64,000 bases of DNA. Origin: Isoetes taiwanensis. Lineage: Eukaryota; Streptophyta; Lycopodiopsida; Isoetales; Isoetaceae. Below the pieces are notes generated by a model. That model saw nothing but the letters and a program-made list of their open reading frames with translations, was not told the DNA's origin and made no database searches. Numbering within the stretch: the stretch's first letter is position 1; every line of letters begins with the position of its first letter. Positions 24,223-34,627 of this stretch are shown here, in pieces. Where the stretch lies: contig JAJEKV010000045.1 of assembly GCA_021234155.1 (NCBI GenBank), forward strand, positions 2,683,434 through 2,747,433. Reading direction: 5' to 3'. The position numbers and the translations under genes are program-made.

Positions 24223-24808
24223 TGTTAGTCCTGTGCCTCACGGTATGGGACTATTCATGCATCTGACTGACCAGGTCAAGCTCAAGGATCCTCGATCGAC
24301 CCACGGGTCAGCCATCCAAGGCTCATGAAGACCAAGCGGCAGACCACTTGTCAAAGCCTTTGGCCGTCAACAAGAGGCGCCGCTCGGACAAGTGACGACC
24401 CGTCACCGCCCGCGTCGGCGTCGGTGTGATTCTAGGTACTTCAAGAGGTACGCCAACATTCTACCAAATCAGGCCTCCTTCCGTGAGAGTCGGCCACCGA
24501 GATCGGTCCGAGTGTCTATATTGGGCCCAAGGCCATTGTACTATATATATGAGTAGAGCTAGCACATGAGTTTTTAGATGAGTTTTGAGTCTTGTCTCCT
24601 TTCAGTTTTCTCTCTATTGCGAGAGCTCATGTATGTTCATCATTGATATCAAGGAAGCTTATCATCTTTCTCTCATTTGTTCTGTTTTCTTCTTCTTCTT
24701 CTCTTCTTACAAATCCCGCGTGACATAGTCCCCCGGACTCTCCTGTTAGATCCACGGGTCCTCACAGAGGGCTGTCTTCCAGGAGTTCCCGAACCCAGAC
24801 CCCAAACA
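24223..24808 (+). repeat. 3' LTR of element 2
   Basis: Starts TGTTAGTCC and ends CCCCAAACA. It differs from the 5' LTR by scattered substitutions and small indels (586 versus 575 bp). TCGTC follows directly. Confidence 0.95.
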
Positions 24809-24813
24809 TCGTC
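24809..24813. other. Target-site duplication TCGTC, right
   Basis: Matches 13988-13992. Confidence 0.9.
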
Positions 24814-24989
24814 GGTGCAGCAGATGAATGGCGTTAAAATTCCTTCTTGTTATTTCCCTTTCTATTATTACGTAGAAGACTAGTATACAACCTATGGCTT
24901 TTTTGTATTTTTTAATATACGGATGGCTTTTTGTTAGTTTTTAAAAACATTAATAGTACACCGGTAACTTTTTCCTTTTATTATTATTG

Positions 24990-25905
24990 ATACTGTTATT
25001 GATATTGATATTGTTATTGTTATTGTTATTGTTATTGTTATTGTTATCAAAGCATATGAGTCTTAGATTCAGCATCAGGGTCACATAATTCCCTTCTTCA
25101 ACCTTTATTTCAAATATAGAATAGAACAGAATAGAAATTATTGTCCCTTGTGCTCTAAGGCCCCTGGACTGATGTAGCATGGGCAAGCTCCCTAAAGGGC
25201 GCTACTAGCGCATCACGCTGGTTTATTGTAACCTTTTCTGAAGGCTTCCTTGGTTTCTATTAGTACCGGCACCCCGCTTTTAATCGGCATCATGGCCGTG
25301 CGGTGGTGCGTCGTTATCAATCAGCTTTTAGCTGAGCATTTTGTGGGCGTCTATGACTCGCCTCTTAGGCGATTCATATTACAAGCCCTCTTTCTTTGTG
25401 CACTTCTCGATGCCTGATCATCATCTCTTGGATTGCGTCTGCCAGATCTCTCATTGTTTCTGCCCTTATCATCAGGGTGTGTACTGGCTGACCCCATCTT
25501 ATGTTTCTGTATTTGTTTTTGACGTCTCCGTACATTGGGTACTCATTGAGCAGGTGATTCTCATCCTCCACTTTCCCAGTGTCACAGATTCTACATATCC
25601 GGTTGTCCTTTTCTATTTTCCTCCATCTGTCCTTTTCAATTCTTAGATCGTGGCTCCCCATCCTAAATCTTGCCAGGACGTCTCTCCTGGCCTTCCCTAG
25701 CAGATTGTCTCGGTACATCTGTTGCCCTATCTGCCGTTCTGGATTGAAGACTGTCATGAGCCAAAGTGTCTTGGGTCCGGTGTGTTTTTGCAGCCATGCT
25801 CGTGTAGCCTTGTCTGCCCAGTCTTTATTCCATTTTCCCTCGTTTACTAGATCACTCAGGTTCATTCCCATTTCTCTGGTGAGACTTTTCAACCCAGTGT
25901 TTAAT
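24990..25905 (-). mobile_element. 3' end of a non-LTR retrotransposon (LINE) with hexanucleotide tail
   Basis: The minus-strand ORF 25892-25374 (172 aa) matches the C-terminal zinc-binding region of LINE reverse transcriptases: GKARRDVLARFRMGSHDLRI, then CRICDTGKVEDENHLL. The last zinc ligand, normally Cys-Pro, is Tyr-Pro (EYPMY), so the finger is probably dead or altered. After a 300-bp 3' untranslated part it ends in a tail seen on plus as (TATTGT)n at 25005-25047. The RT catalytic part is absent: a 5'-truncated insertion, as LINEs commonly leave. Confidence 0.8.
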
Positions 25906-25919
25906 TGAAGATCTTATAG

Positions 25920-27270
25920 TAGACTATATCTTTTCTTCTTCTTAAGGAGCAAAATCAACCTTCAATCCTTCCAAAAACCTGTACAGCATTTTCGAACTGG
26001 CTCTATAACTAAAGATCTTATAGCAGAGATATAAGATCTTCTATACCAAGATAGCAATCAACCATCTTCACTATAGGTTGATATATTTAAGTTCTCAGCT
26101 ACAGCTTGGACTATGACGTGCAGTAGTAGATTTAATATCTTACCAAAGCCTAACGAACAATCTTATATCACGTAAATATCCATGACAGCTTCAAGTTTTG
26201 GCCTCTTTAAGAACTCCTTGTACCATATTGTTGATGCTTTAGGTTGTTGTGTAAGATTATTTTGCCGATCTATATAAAAATATACCATAGCTTATGGCAT
26301 ACCCTCGATTTCACTCCAAATTATAAAAAAGTGACCATACAAAATATGCTTGCACATTTGATCCTTCTCTATTTTTTAATTTGTATGGAAGTCAATGGAA
26401 CTTCATTGAGAAACGAATTGATAATTGCTAGGTTGGATACCTTATGGACGTAGAAAGGCAAAGTAAGATGTTGTATGTAGTTGAGTTTAACATTGTGTAA
26501 TGGAGAGTTATTGGTGCCTTGGGGATCATTAACAACTATTGTATACCATGTTCTCAAGGTTAAATTAGATTATGTTTTATGTGGAACATATTCATAGTTA
26601 CAATTCTAGATGATATCAGGACTCAGCTAAAATAACGTGATCGGATGTAACCTAGAAGGTTGTGCATGCCCCATGCAACAACAAATTGGCCATTGACGTT
26701 GGGTCCAATAAGTTCTTCACTTCGGTTGCCTATTTGGATCGGCCTTAAACTTAGTATTTGTTAGATGTTCAAAGATAGAATACAATTCTTACCTGTCACT
26801 TGTACTCTAGTGTCTTTATAGTAGCCAACATCAAACGTTTTGTAAAGTAGGCCAATAGTGTGGGGGTGTTTTAGTGGCATAATTGGTATATAGTGATTGA
26901 CTCCCACAAAATCAGTTGATCACTTAGGAAGGAGTTGTTGTTGAATGTTAGAAGGCAATCTGCAACAATGCGACGCATAGATCTTGGGTAGCCTCCAGAG
27001 AGGATTTGTAAACCTGAACGGATGAACAAGAAGTGACAATGAATTCAATCAAATTAGAAAGGAAAGGAATTGAGTTGAATAATAAGAGGGGGTGGCCATC
27101 AATGACTCGCTTAAGGGAAAAACAATCTGAATGCCTTCCATTAAATGTCAAACCAGCAGCAGAATACCATATTAATGTGCTCTAGCATGTAAACTAACAA
27201 CACTATTAAAAAAATGAATAAATGGATCAACCAAGCAGAAAAGCATGATTTCATTAATTGGAAAGAATAA
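25920..27270. other. Intergenic stretch, no gene supported
   Basis: AT-rich. A short duplication of AAAGATCTTATAG (AGAAGATCTTATAGTAGA / AAAGATCTTATAGCAGAG) occurs near 25905-26035. Short ORFs only, with no recognised protein. Confidence 0.35.
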
Positions 27271-27284
27271 CACAATTTTGAGAA

Positions 27285-27519
27285 TTTCAAGCACAGCTAA
27301 TTTGCTCAAGCACCAATACTTTCACCTACTTCTTGAGCCCAAGATACATGAGGTCACATGATACACATATCCATACAAATTATGCATTATACTTGTACGT
27401 ATACATGATACTTGTACACGCTCAATAATGGCGCTACATTCTACACCAATAATTCACATCAATAATTTTACTTCACTATAAAAGCAGCTCCATTCGGTGG
27501 TAGAGGTCATTCATCTCCC
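27285..27519 (+). promoter_or_regulatory. Duplicated promoter of tandem small gene A
   Basis: TATAAAA at 27477-27483, 43 bp before the ATG, with CCAAT at 27446-27450. The block CTCAATAATGGCGCTACA through CTTCACTATAAAAGCA is nearly identical to that before gene B, so promoter and gene were duplicated together. Confidence 0.7.
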
Positions 27520-27762
27520 ATGGCTTCCTTGCCTCCTCGTCCGGAGCACATCCAAACCATCAAGTGCTACATGAGCTACAATGATCTTGGTGAATGCGTG
27601 AGAAAGGGTGTCAAACTTGATCCCTATCTACAATTCAAAGCTGATGGTCCTGAGATTCGTTGCCTCGAGCTCACTCGTGTTGTGATCCACCTATATTGGC
27701 TTCCTGATCAGGAGATCTATGAGCTGAATGACATCATCTCAGCAGGTGTTGATGATGAGTGA
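27520..27762 (+). CDS. Tandem small gene A, 80 aa, homologous to the retroelement antisense gene
   Basis: Intact single-exon ORF ending GVDDE. Close paralogue of the gene 642 bp downstream (shared IKC, MSYNDL, LDPYLQ, AEIRCL/PEIRCL, LTRV, IHL-x-WLP, SAGVDDE or TAGVDDE). It also matches the antisense gene at 4895: the same I-x-C-x5-DL-x2-C-x3-G-x3-D spacing and VVIHL-x-W-x-P core. Small, acidic at the end, no signal peptide or membrane helix, so probably intracellular. I do not recognise the family. Conserved spacing between diverged copies indicates protein-level selection. Confidence 0.7.
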   Translation: MASLPPRPEHIQTIKCYMSYNDLGECVRKGVKLDPYLQFKADGPEIRCLELTRVVIHLYWLPDQEIYELNDIISAGVDDE

Positions 27763-27924
27763 ATCAGTGATGACTTGTGTACCTGTTAAGGATATAATGA
27801 TATAAGCACATCTGAAATATGTAAGGATGTATAAGCATAATGAATATTATTTGATGTATCGAACCTGAGTAATTTGTAACGGTGTGCTCTTCGACCTCCA
27901 CTTTTTCTGCAAGCAGTCCCTAAT

Positions 27925-28161
27925 TTCAAGCAAACCTAATTTACTCAAGCACAAATACTTTTACCTTACTAAAATCCAAGATACAAAGCATGATTTCACA
28001 TGATACATATGTCCATACAAAATATGCATTATACTTGTACGTGTACATGACTCTTGTACACGCTCAATAATGGCGCTACAATCTACACCAATAATTCACA
28101 TCAATAATTTTACTTCACTATAAAAGCAACTCCATTCGGCGGTAGAGGTCATTCATCTCCC
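27925..28161 (+). promoter_or_regulatory. Duplicated promoter of tandem small gene B
   Basis: TATAAAA at 28119-28125, 43 bp before the ATG. The sequence from about 27925 repeats 27285-27519 with few changes. Confidence 0.7.
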
Positions 28162-28404
28162 ATGGATTATTCGCCATCTTCTATGCACCACATCGAGGCG
28201 ATCAAGTGCTCAATGAGCTACAATGATCTTGTCGGTTGTCAAATAAGGGGTATTCTTCTTGATCCCTACCTGCAATCCAAAGCTAATGGTGCTGAGATTC
28301 GTTGCCTTGGGCTAACTCGTGTTATGATCCACCTTATTTGGCTTCCTGAGCGCAATAGCTATGAGATATCAGGGATCACCACAGCAGGTGTTGATGATGA
28401 GTGA
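28162..28404 (+). CDS. Tandem small gene B, 80 aa
   Basis: Intact paralogue of gene A with the same length and end (GVDDE). Differences cluster in the N-terminal 12 residues and near the Tyr region, while the Cys, DL, LDPYLQ, IRCL and IHL-x-WLP positions are kept. This pattern fits constraint on a folded core. Function unknown. Confidence 0.7.
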   Translation: MDYSPSSMHHIEAIKCSMSYNDLVGCQIRGILLDPYLQSKANGAEIRCLGLTRVMIHLIWLPERNSYEISGITTAGVDDE

Positions 28405-28557
28405 ATCACATATTCAGCAATGTATATTGTAGTGATGTTCTGGCAAATAAGATATAGTAATGCATAAGAGCACTTGTATTAATCTGAAAAAACCAGAGAG
28501 CAATATAAAATAACTACTTTAATGTACCTTGAAGACTCAAGTTTCATCTCCGTTCTG

Positions 28558-29817
28558 TCAGGCCTCTTTAGCCAATAGTTCCTGCACCTGGATTCCTACG
28601 CTAGCGGGGATCACAATCAATAATGGATTCGGTTCAACTAACCAAGCATAGTCTATCGTTTTGAGAGGCTGATGACGTGGTCTATCATAAGGATTCGGCC
28701 TCCACTTTTTATGCCAGCAGTCCCGATACTGTTGAGCATATGCGGTACCTTTCTTAGCCACAGGCTCCCACCAAGACACAAAAACCTCATTATAATGAGG
28801 GGCAGTGAGGTCTTGTATAGGATCCTCCTCTGCATAGGCTACCCATGTAGGACATGCATCTGCCGATCTTACAAACAGAAACATATCTTTCTATACATCT
28901 TGGTATGGGTCGAATATCTCCACTGCATTCTTGGGTTTATCCTTAGCAGGTCCGACAAAGGCAGTTGGAGCGTCATATCGATCGATCTGAATAGATTCAG
29001 GCTCGTCAAGCACAACTTGCCTTGTTCGAGGCCAAAAGTTCTGAATTTCTGCATTGCCCGGGGGTACTTCACCTAGCACACGCATCACTTTCGCGATGAG
29101 TCCATGACCTCGTTCATGTAGGTATTGGACCACGAGTTCACACCAGCCCTGGAGATATTAGCCCAATGCATCATGTACTTCGAAATGGACGACCTCAATG
29201 CTCCTATGTCCTTGAGGCTTGCATATGGCTTGACAGTCTTGGGCGAGCCAATCGGTATCTTTGGCAAACCACTGTCATCTGCTTTCCACATCCGAATACC
29301 CTTTTCTGGCAACCATTCTCTATGACCAGGTCTCAACTTGTAATACATTACTGGCCACCCATCATTCATGCAGAACTTAAACAATAAGGGCTCTAAGTGA
29401 CCAACCAAACGGTCCTTCTTGTCAGAAATGTATCCTTTTACGAAACCCTTCCAATCGGGAACCTCGGTAACAAGGTATTTGTGCTACATTCTCAGAAGAG
29501 TTGCATTAGTTCTCCGACCTGCGCGTTAACGTTGAATAGTTACCGAAGAGCGCATCAATGTCATCATGAGTGTGGCCTACCATCATGAAGCCAAGCTGTA
29601 TTTGATCAAAAACCTTCAACTACACAAGATAAGATAGATAAGAGAAGAGATATCTGTCCTTGTTCTGCCCCGCGCAGTTGTCTAGCTGCAAGTAGAGCCA
29701 CTTAGGTAACCTCTTAAGGTGCGCTGGTTGCTTAGGAGGTGCTACAAAGTCTTCCCCGGTGCAATTGTTTTTTTTTTTGTCCTCAACCCCGCACTGTTGA
29801 GGAGTGCGGTTCCCCAC
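28558..29817 (-). pseudogene. DUF7869-like (putative transposase/integrase-like) relic
   Basis: The minus strand shows LPKWLYLQLDNCAGQNKDRY followed, in another frame, by GFMMVGHTHDDIDALFG; this pair marks the DUF7869 family, to my knowledge scattered in algae, early plants and other eukaryotes. Further pieces: WPVMYYKLRPGHREWLPEKG (29408-29085), then LGEVPPGNAEIQNFWPRTRQ (29133-28891), then TWVAYAEEDP and VFVSWWEPVAKKG up to the stop at 28558. At least three frame changes. The N-terminal half is missing beyond a poly-T at about 29770. Conserved D/H residues in LDNC and HTHDDID suggest a nuclease fold; activity is unproven. Confidence 0.65.
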
Positions 29818-29832
29818 ATGCCCTCAGGCTGA

Positions 29833-31420
29833 CCTTCTTCTCTCAAATGGGGTTTGGGTGGATACTGCCATCATATGATTCGTTGAGCTTGTCTGGTATT
29901 AAGTGTAACAAGGATATACTTGTTGGATTTAGTATGTGCGGAAAGGGTCTTTCTGCTGATAAGAAACCTCCTTCTGCTGCTCTAAAGGCTATTAAGGACA
30001 ACAAACTGCCTTCTCGAATGGACACCAACTGGCTCAGAGCTGTTGCCAAGAAGAGATCCGTGGCCCTCTGGCGGCTATAGGCGAACCATCCACTCCAAAG
30101 GAAACTGTACTCCCCAAGAGGTTATCCCCTCTGCAAATATTGGGTGTTCTGCCGTTGTCGACCCTTCAGCTCCCCTGCTTATGCCACCTCCCACCAGAGA
30201 CTCTGAGGCAAGAGAAGAACAGCCAGCAAAGAAGATAAGGACATTCAAAATCAAGCTTCCAAAGCTGAACACGGATGACAGTGCGCAGCCTTCGACATCT
30301 TCTACTCCTACCTCGTCCACCATACCAACAGCTAATAGCTGTATGTTGACCTAGCCAACTGCTGCGCGACTGCCCGAAGAATTGCAGTTTAATCCAGATG
30401 AAGAAAAGAAACTCGCTCAAGAGACAGCCTCTAAACTCGAAGAGTTCAAAAGGTATTATCCAATGGGTGTAAACTGGTTCCAGAAGGTCAGTATCTTCGA
30501 TTGCGAGACAGCTCCCGCAAATATGACACATAGAGTTCGCTCGAATGACCATGTCCAAACCTTGATAAAGAGCTTCAAAAAATACCCAACGAAGGTTCTT
30601 ACGCCTGCCGATGTCGTTCCATTCGATCCAATAACAAGGTCAGTTATATCATATTCATTTCTCGCTTGTATTGTTGGTTTTATATCAATGTGCTATCCAT
30701 GCAGGAAATTAATCACTTGGTCCCGCCCTGAAGAACTATTGAACAAAAAATTCTTTATTATTTCTGGTAATCATAGCATCTTTGCCGCACAGTTTCTATG
30801 CACTTACATGGGTAATGTCGAACAAAGGCTGGAATTTGCGAAAGCATATGCAAAAAGAAGAAGTCGTGTGTTAAATGGGAACCTCTCCAACAAGGAATAC
30901 ATTCAAATTTCTATACAGTGCAACGACGTAATCGCAGAAATAGTATATAAAGAACCACTCATTGAAAAGCTCCAACAACTAAGAAACCAGCACAAGGCAT
31001 TCGGATGTCCTCCACAAGGGCCAACAGGAACTGCAGTGACATTATGTTTTTGGTTTTTTTGTTCAGGAAAATCGCCGTCGCGATCCTAACCAGCACTTAT
31101 GTACAGGATTTTGTCGAGGTGGCTACCACAACCTTGAAGGTTAAGGAACTTAAGGATGAAAAGCAGTTCCTATTTATGCAAGAAGAATCATGGTCTAAGC
31201 TCGTAAATATTGTCAACAAATGGACAACTCGAAAGCTAACTGATGATCAGGGGGAATTACCAGAGAAACCATCAAAGGAGTTTTTCAACAAGACCATTCC
31301 TAAGAAACCTACGAGGAATGAACAATGGAGAGGTAAGCCAATTGATGGACGAAATCTTACAGGGCAAAGTTTTTTTGAAAGTGCAGCCAGGATATGCAGG
31401 ACGTTTTGATTGCCGTCAGA
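29833..31420 (+). pseudogene. ParB-like N-terminal module, locus 1
   Basis: The reading runs through DILVGFSMCGKGLSADKK (29833-30080), a Pro/Ser-rich linker with basic KKIRTFKIKLPK (30043-30354), a single in-frame TAG at 30352, then PEELQFNPDEEKKLAQE and the ParB-like part: ITRKLITWSRPEELL and FFIISGNHSIFAAQFL, where GNHS stands for the ParB GxxR/GNHR box. An in-frame GT-AG intron of 66 nt (30639-30704) joins DPIT-R-KLITW. Later candidate introns (about 31036-31066 and GTAAG...TTACAG, 31333-31362) and frame changes occur. The homologous locus is at 46026. The intron and the Pro-rich linker show a eukaryotic history. Confidence 0.6.
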
Positions 31421-33062
31421 GGGCTTTAGACATCAGAACACTGTCACTCATGCGTCTTGAAGTGTTATCTTATGCCAATTCTATTTCAGATAAGCAATAC
31501 AAGAATTTTGAAGAGTTGGCTGCATGTTTTCCAGAGCTGTTTGAACAACGACTCCTGGATATAGCAGACACAGATTTTGAATATATTAAAGGCAACTATA
31601 ATAAAGAAGCAGTTCAAGGAAATCTTCCAACAGTTTTTCTGGAAGCTATTATTGCTATAATGAGGCCAGAAGAAGCCAAGAAAATGAAAGATAAGAGAAA
31701 CACCGTGCAGCACGTCACCAAATCTGGCATCCTTGTGTCTGCACCGGTGTCGGAAAATGCCACCATGGTTTTCGTTGACATGCGTAGTTTTACGACGTTG
31801 TGGGATGTTAAAAAATATACAGATTTTTTTAGCAGAGTTGCAGGCATGACACAAGCAAAAGTGTACCACATAGTCATGTTCCTCAGATCAGCGCATTTGC
31901 CAAACTGTTTGTACAGTCAGATCTAGATACAAGGTAGCTCCCATGTTTCCCTTGGGGCTTATGAAGAACAAGGATGGGAGAGCAAAAAAAATATCAAAGA
32001 ATTCCAATATTATGTCAGCCACGTGACGATAAACAGAAGTGACGTTCGTGTGCTGCCTGTCAAGCCCAACTTGGAGCTACGAGTGACTCAAGTGACCAAA
32101 GCACCGAAAAGCACTCCTCTTCCAAAATATCCGATTACTGGTAACGAGGAGGTGGACATGAAAACAAAAAGAAAATATTTGGAGTTATTTATAGGTAAAC
32201 CCAAGTTCTCATGGAAGGCGACTTCATTCTGAAGAGCCAAGCAAAAACTTCTTATATTTATTACATAGTGAAGGAGCTGGTTCCATTAGAAGGTTGCGTT
32301 CTGGATTTCTTCTCAGGCAGAACTGCGTCAAGGGTAGCTTTGATGCAAGGAAAACGCAGTATTGCTTTTGAATATGACGACAAGGTTTGCCGGTTCCTTA
32401 GATCTTTCTTCGAGATTCTTGAGAAAATGGCAAGGCCTGACACAGAAGAGCAAGATGATGGGCTTGAAACACCTGTAGATGATAAGCCTATCAGTTCCGA
32501 CATGCCGAATATTAATATAACACAGGAAACGGATCTCAGCAAGATGGATCAGCTGCTAGACGCCCTGGATCAGAAAAGTTTCGAAGAAAGGCTGAAGGAA
32601 ACCCGGGAACTGCTAGAGAAGACTGAGAAGGAATCAGCAAAACTAGATCCTACGTTCAAAAAGCTTGAAGCACTGAACAAGAACATGGACTCCATACTGC
32701 CAGCAATAACCAGGCGCCTGGAGAAGCCGCTTCCTAATTTTGAGTACATGGGAATGTCTGAAGGCGGCTCCGGAAGTGAGAGAACCTCTGCCGACCATTC
32801 ACCAAAAAGACAGAAGTTGGTTTCCTCTACTGAATTTTCTTTGGCATTGCAGGACGAATTGTTGGATAGCGCTAAAAGCAATGCTTCAGATATGTCAGAG
32901 CGTGTTAGAGACGCAGCTGCCGCAATGGATGTTGACATGCCAGAAACAACTAGATACACAGAAATGGACCTGTCACAGACGCTCGCTATTGGAAAGGAGC
33001 ATATTGCAAGAATAGCTGCTCAACTTGGCCTGAATCCAAAGTCTGTAAAAGAAACTCAGTGA
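31420..33062 (+). pseudogene. DNA-methylase-like C-terminal module with coiled-coil tail, locus 1
   Basis: A helical middle region (31420-31680) is followed by a segment where a beta-class N4/N6 methylase would have DPPY/F: here MVFVDMRSFTTLWDV (about 31770), so Pro-Pro is absent. Motif I follows at 32290: GCVLDFFSGRTASRVALMQG and SIAFEYDD, the SAM-binding Rossmann start. Motif IV preceding motif I fits the permuted (beta-like) order. After that comes a 220-residue acidic, coiled-coil tail (RLKETRELLEKTEKESAK) with a basic patch (SPKRQKL), ending at 33062. The 32211-33062 stretch is open; upstream there is a stop near 31926 and a frame change near 32230. Catalysis is unlikely. Confidence 0.55.
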
Positions 33063-33069
33063 TAACGCC

Positions 33070-34230
33070 TTTGCCATTGTGCTGGGCTTTGTTTACAAAA
33101 TTCGTGTTAATATATTGTGTTCATATTTTGACCTCTGTTTGGCTACACTATGTGTTATCCTTTTTTGTGTAATTGTTTTGTCAACATTGAATTGCATGAA
33201 CAAAGTAGTCTCGAAGATCGCGGCAGCGATTCTGTAGACCAGATATACCTCCTCCAGATAGCATCTTGACCTGGTAGCACACAATGTGCTATTTATATTT
33301 TTCATTCACTAGTTGTCGCAAAAATCGCCATGGCGATCCTTACGACCACTAGTGATGCTGCTCAAACCCCACACTTACTGTTAGGACAGCTATAGGCTAC
33401 ACGCCTGCATTCAAATTTTGGCGACTGTTACTTTTTCAAGCTGAACTAACAATCATTAACGCTTCATTTTGGTTGAGAGGAATCATTTCTTACCATCTCC
33501 GGGGTGACCACGACCTATTTCGTTGTCGAACGAGAAAATGAAATTTCTCTAATTAATGAAACCTTGCTTAGAAGTAACAATGGCTGAAAGTCATGGGGTC
33601 TGAGTACCCATATAGGCATAGCTATTCCTAAATGGTTCATTGAACATGAACTGCCCATGATTCCATGACAATCCTATGCAACACCTCTAACTGATATGCA
33701 ACATGTCCTAAGTGGCTTGAGTGATATCTTAAATGGCCCATTGGTTCAATATAGTAGATCACCTGCTATCATTAATGGACCATAATAGCTACTTAAATAG
33801 GGCATATGCCATCCTTAATGGATCATACAGCAGCTCAAATGGACGTTTTATAAATCTGCATGGAACATCAACGCACCTACTTAGACCTTGTAAACACCAA
33901 AATAGAGCATCACTAAACCTGAAATGGAGCAGAGATTTATCTTGTTTGTCCAGATACTCTCCACATTGGTGCAGCTAATAGATCATTTAAAAACCTACAT
34001 GGATTATTAACAATACTAGTTAGACTAGCTAGATACCGAGATGGATCATTCAATACACCTACTTAAATCATCTAAATACCTAAATGGACCAAATTCAGAA
34101 CTGTTATTGATCAACTGTTTACTATTCTTATTCTTATTCTTGTTTGTTCATCTAATCTCCATATTGGTGCAGCCAAATACCTCAAAGGATCAGCACCCAA
34201 CCTGCATAAGTTAGTAATAAAATCCTCAAA
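33070..34230. other. Intergenic stretch, no gene supported
   Basis: Short GC-rich palindromes (GATCGCGGCAGCGAT at about 33217, AATCGCCATGGCGAT at about 33325) resemble the one at 31069. Positions 33600-34190 contain loosely repeated CTAAATGGACCATT-like phrases. No coding signal. Confidence 0.35.
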
Positions 34231-34231
34231 A

Positions 34232-34302
34232 GGCCGGTTAGGGAATTGAACCCTAAACCAGCAGACTTGCTGGCAACCATTCTAGACCACCTGCACACAA
34301 GC
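34232..34302 (-). repeat. tRNA-like SINE head or tRNA relic
   Basis: The minus strand reads GTGGTCTAGAATGGTTGCC (box A region) and TTAGGGTTCAATTCCCTAA, a full T-arm hairpin with a GGTTCAATTCC box B. The acceptor stem does not pair, so it is not a working tRNA. Confidence 0.5.
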
Positions 34303-34627
34303 CAAGCAAACAATTTACATCAGTAGCAAATTTGTTGAGATGATCATGCAATCACATAGCCCTTTCTGATTTGATGATCATCTCAACAACTAAAATAAAG
34401 CAACAAACAAATTAGAACGATTAGCCTGGATTACAAGCATGTCAATAAAATGTGGACTCTTGCAGCAAACTTTAAGATAAGAAGAGTGATGTTGATCTTC
34501 CATGCACAAACAGAATTTTGCCAGAATTCTAGAATTTCAAATATTAAACTTAGAAAATAGAAGTTTCATATATTTAAACTTAAAAAATCAACAGTTTATA
34601 TCTCAACTAACAATTTTAAAGCACCTT

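Larger units (their letters stand above)
13993..24808 (+). mobile_element. Complete Ty3/gypsy LTR retrotransposon (element 2)
   Basis: A 10.8-kb element with paired LTRs, TCGTC target duplication, gag with two zinc knuckles, aspartic protease, RT, RNase H, integrase with GPY/F-like end and no chromodomain, an antisense small-gene relic, a long post-integrase ORF, and a PPT before the 3' LTR. It is the same family as element 1. All coding regions carry frameshifts or stops, so it is defective, though structurally complete. Absence of a chromodomain and the extra 3' ORF suggest the non-chromovirus (TAT/Athila-like) side of the superfamily; this placement is inference. Confidence 0.93.

Noticed and set aside
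34232-34302. Functional tRNA gene
   Set aside because: Only the T arm pairs well; acceptor stem absent.
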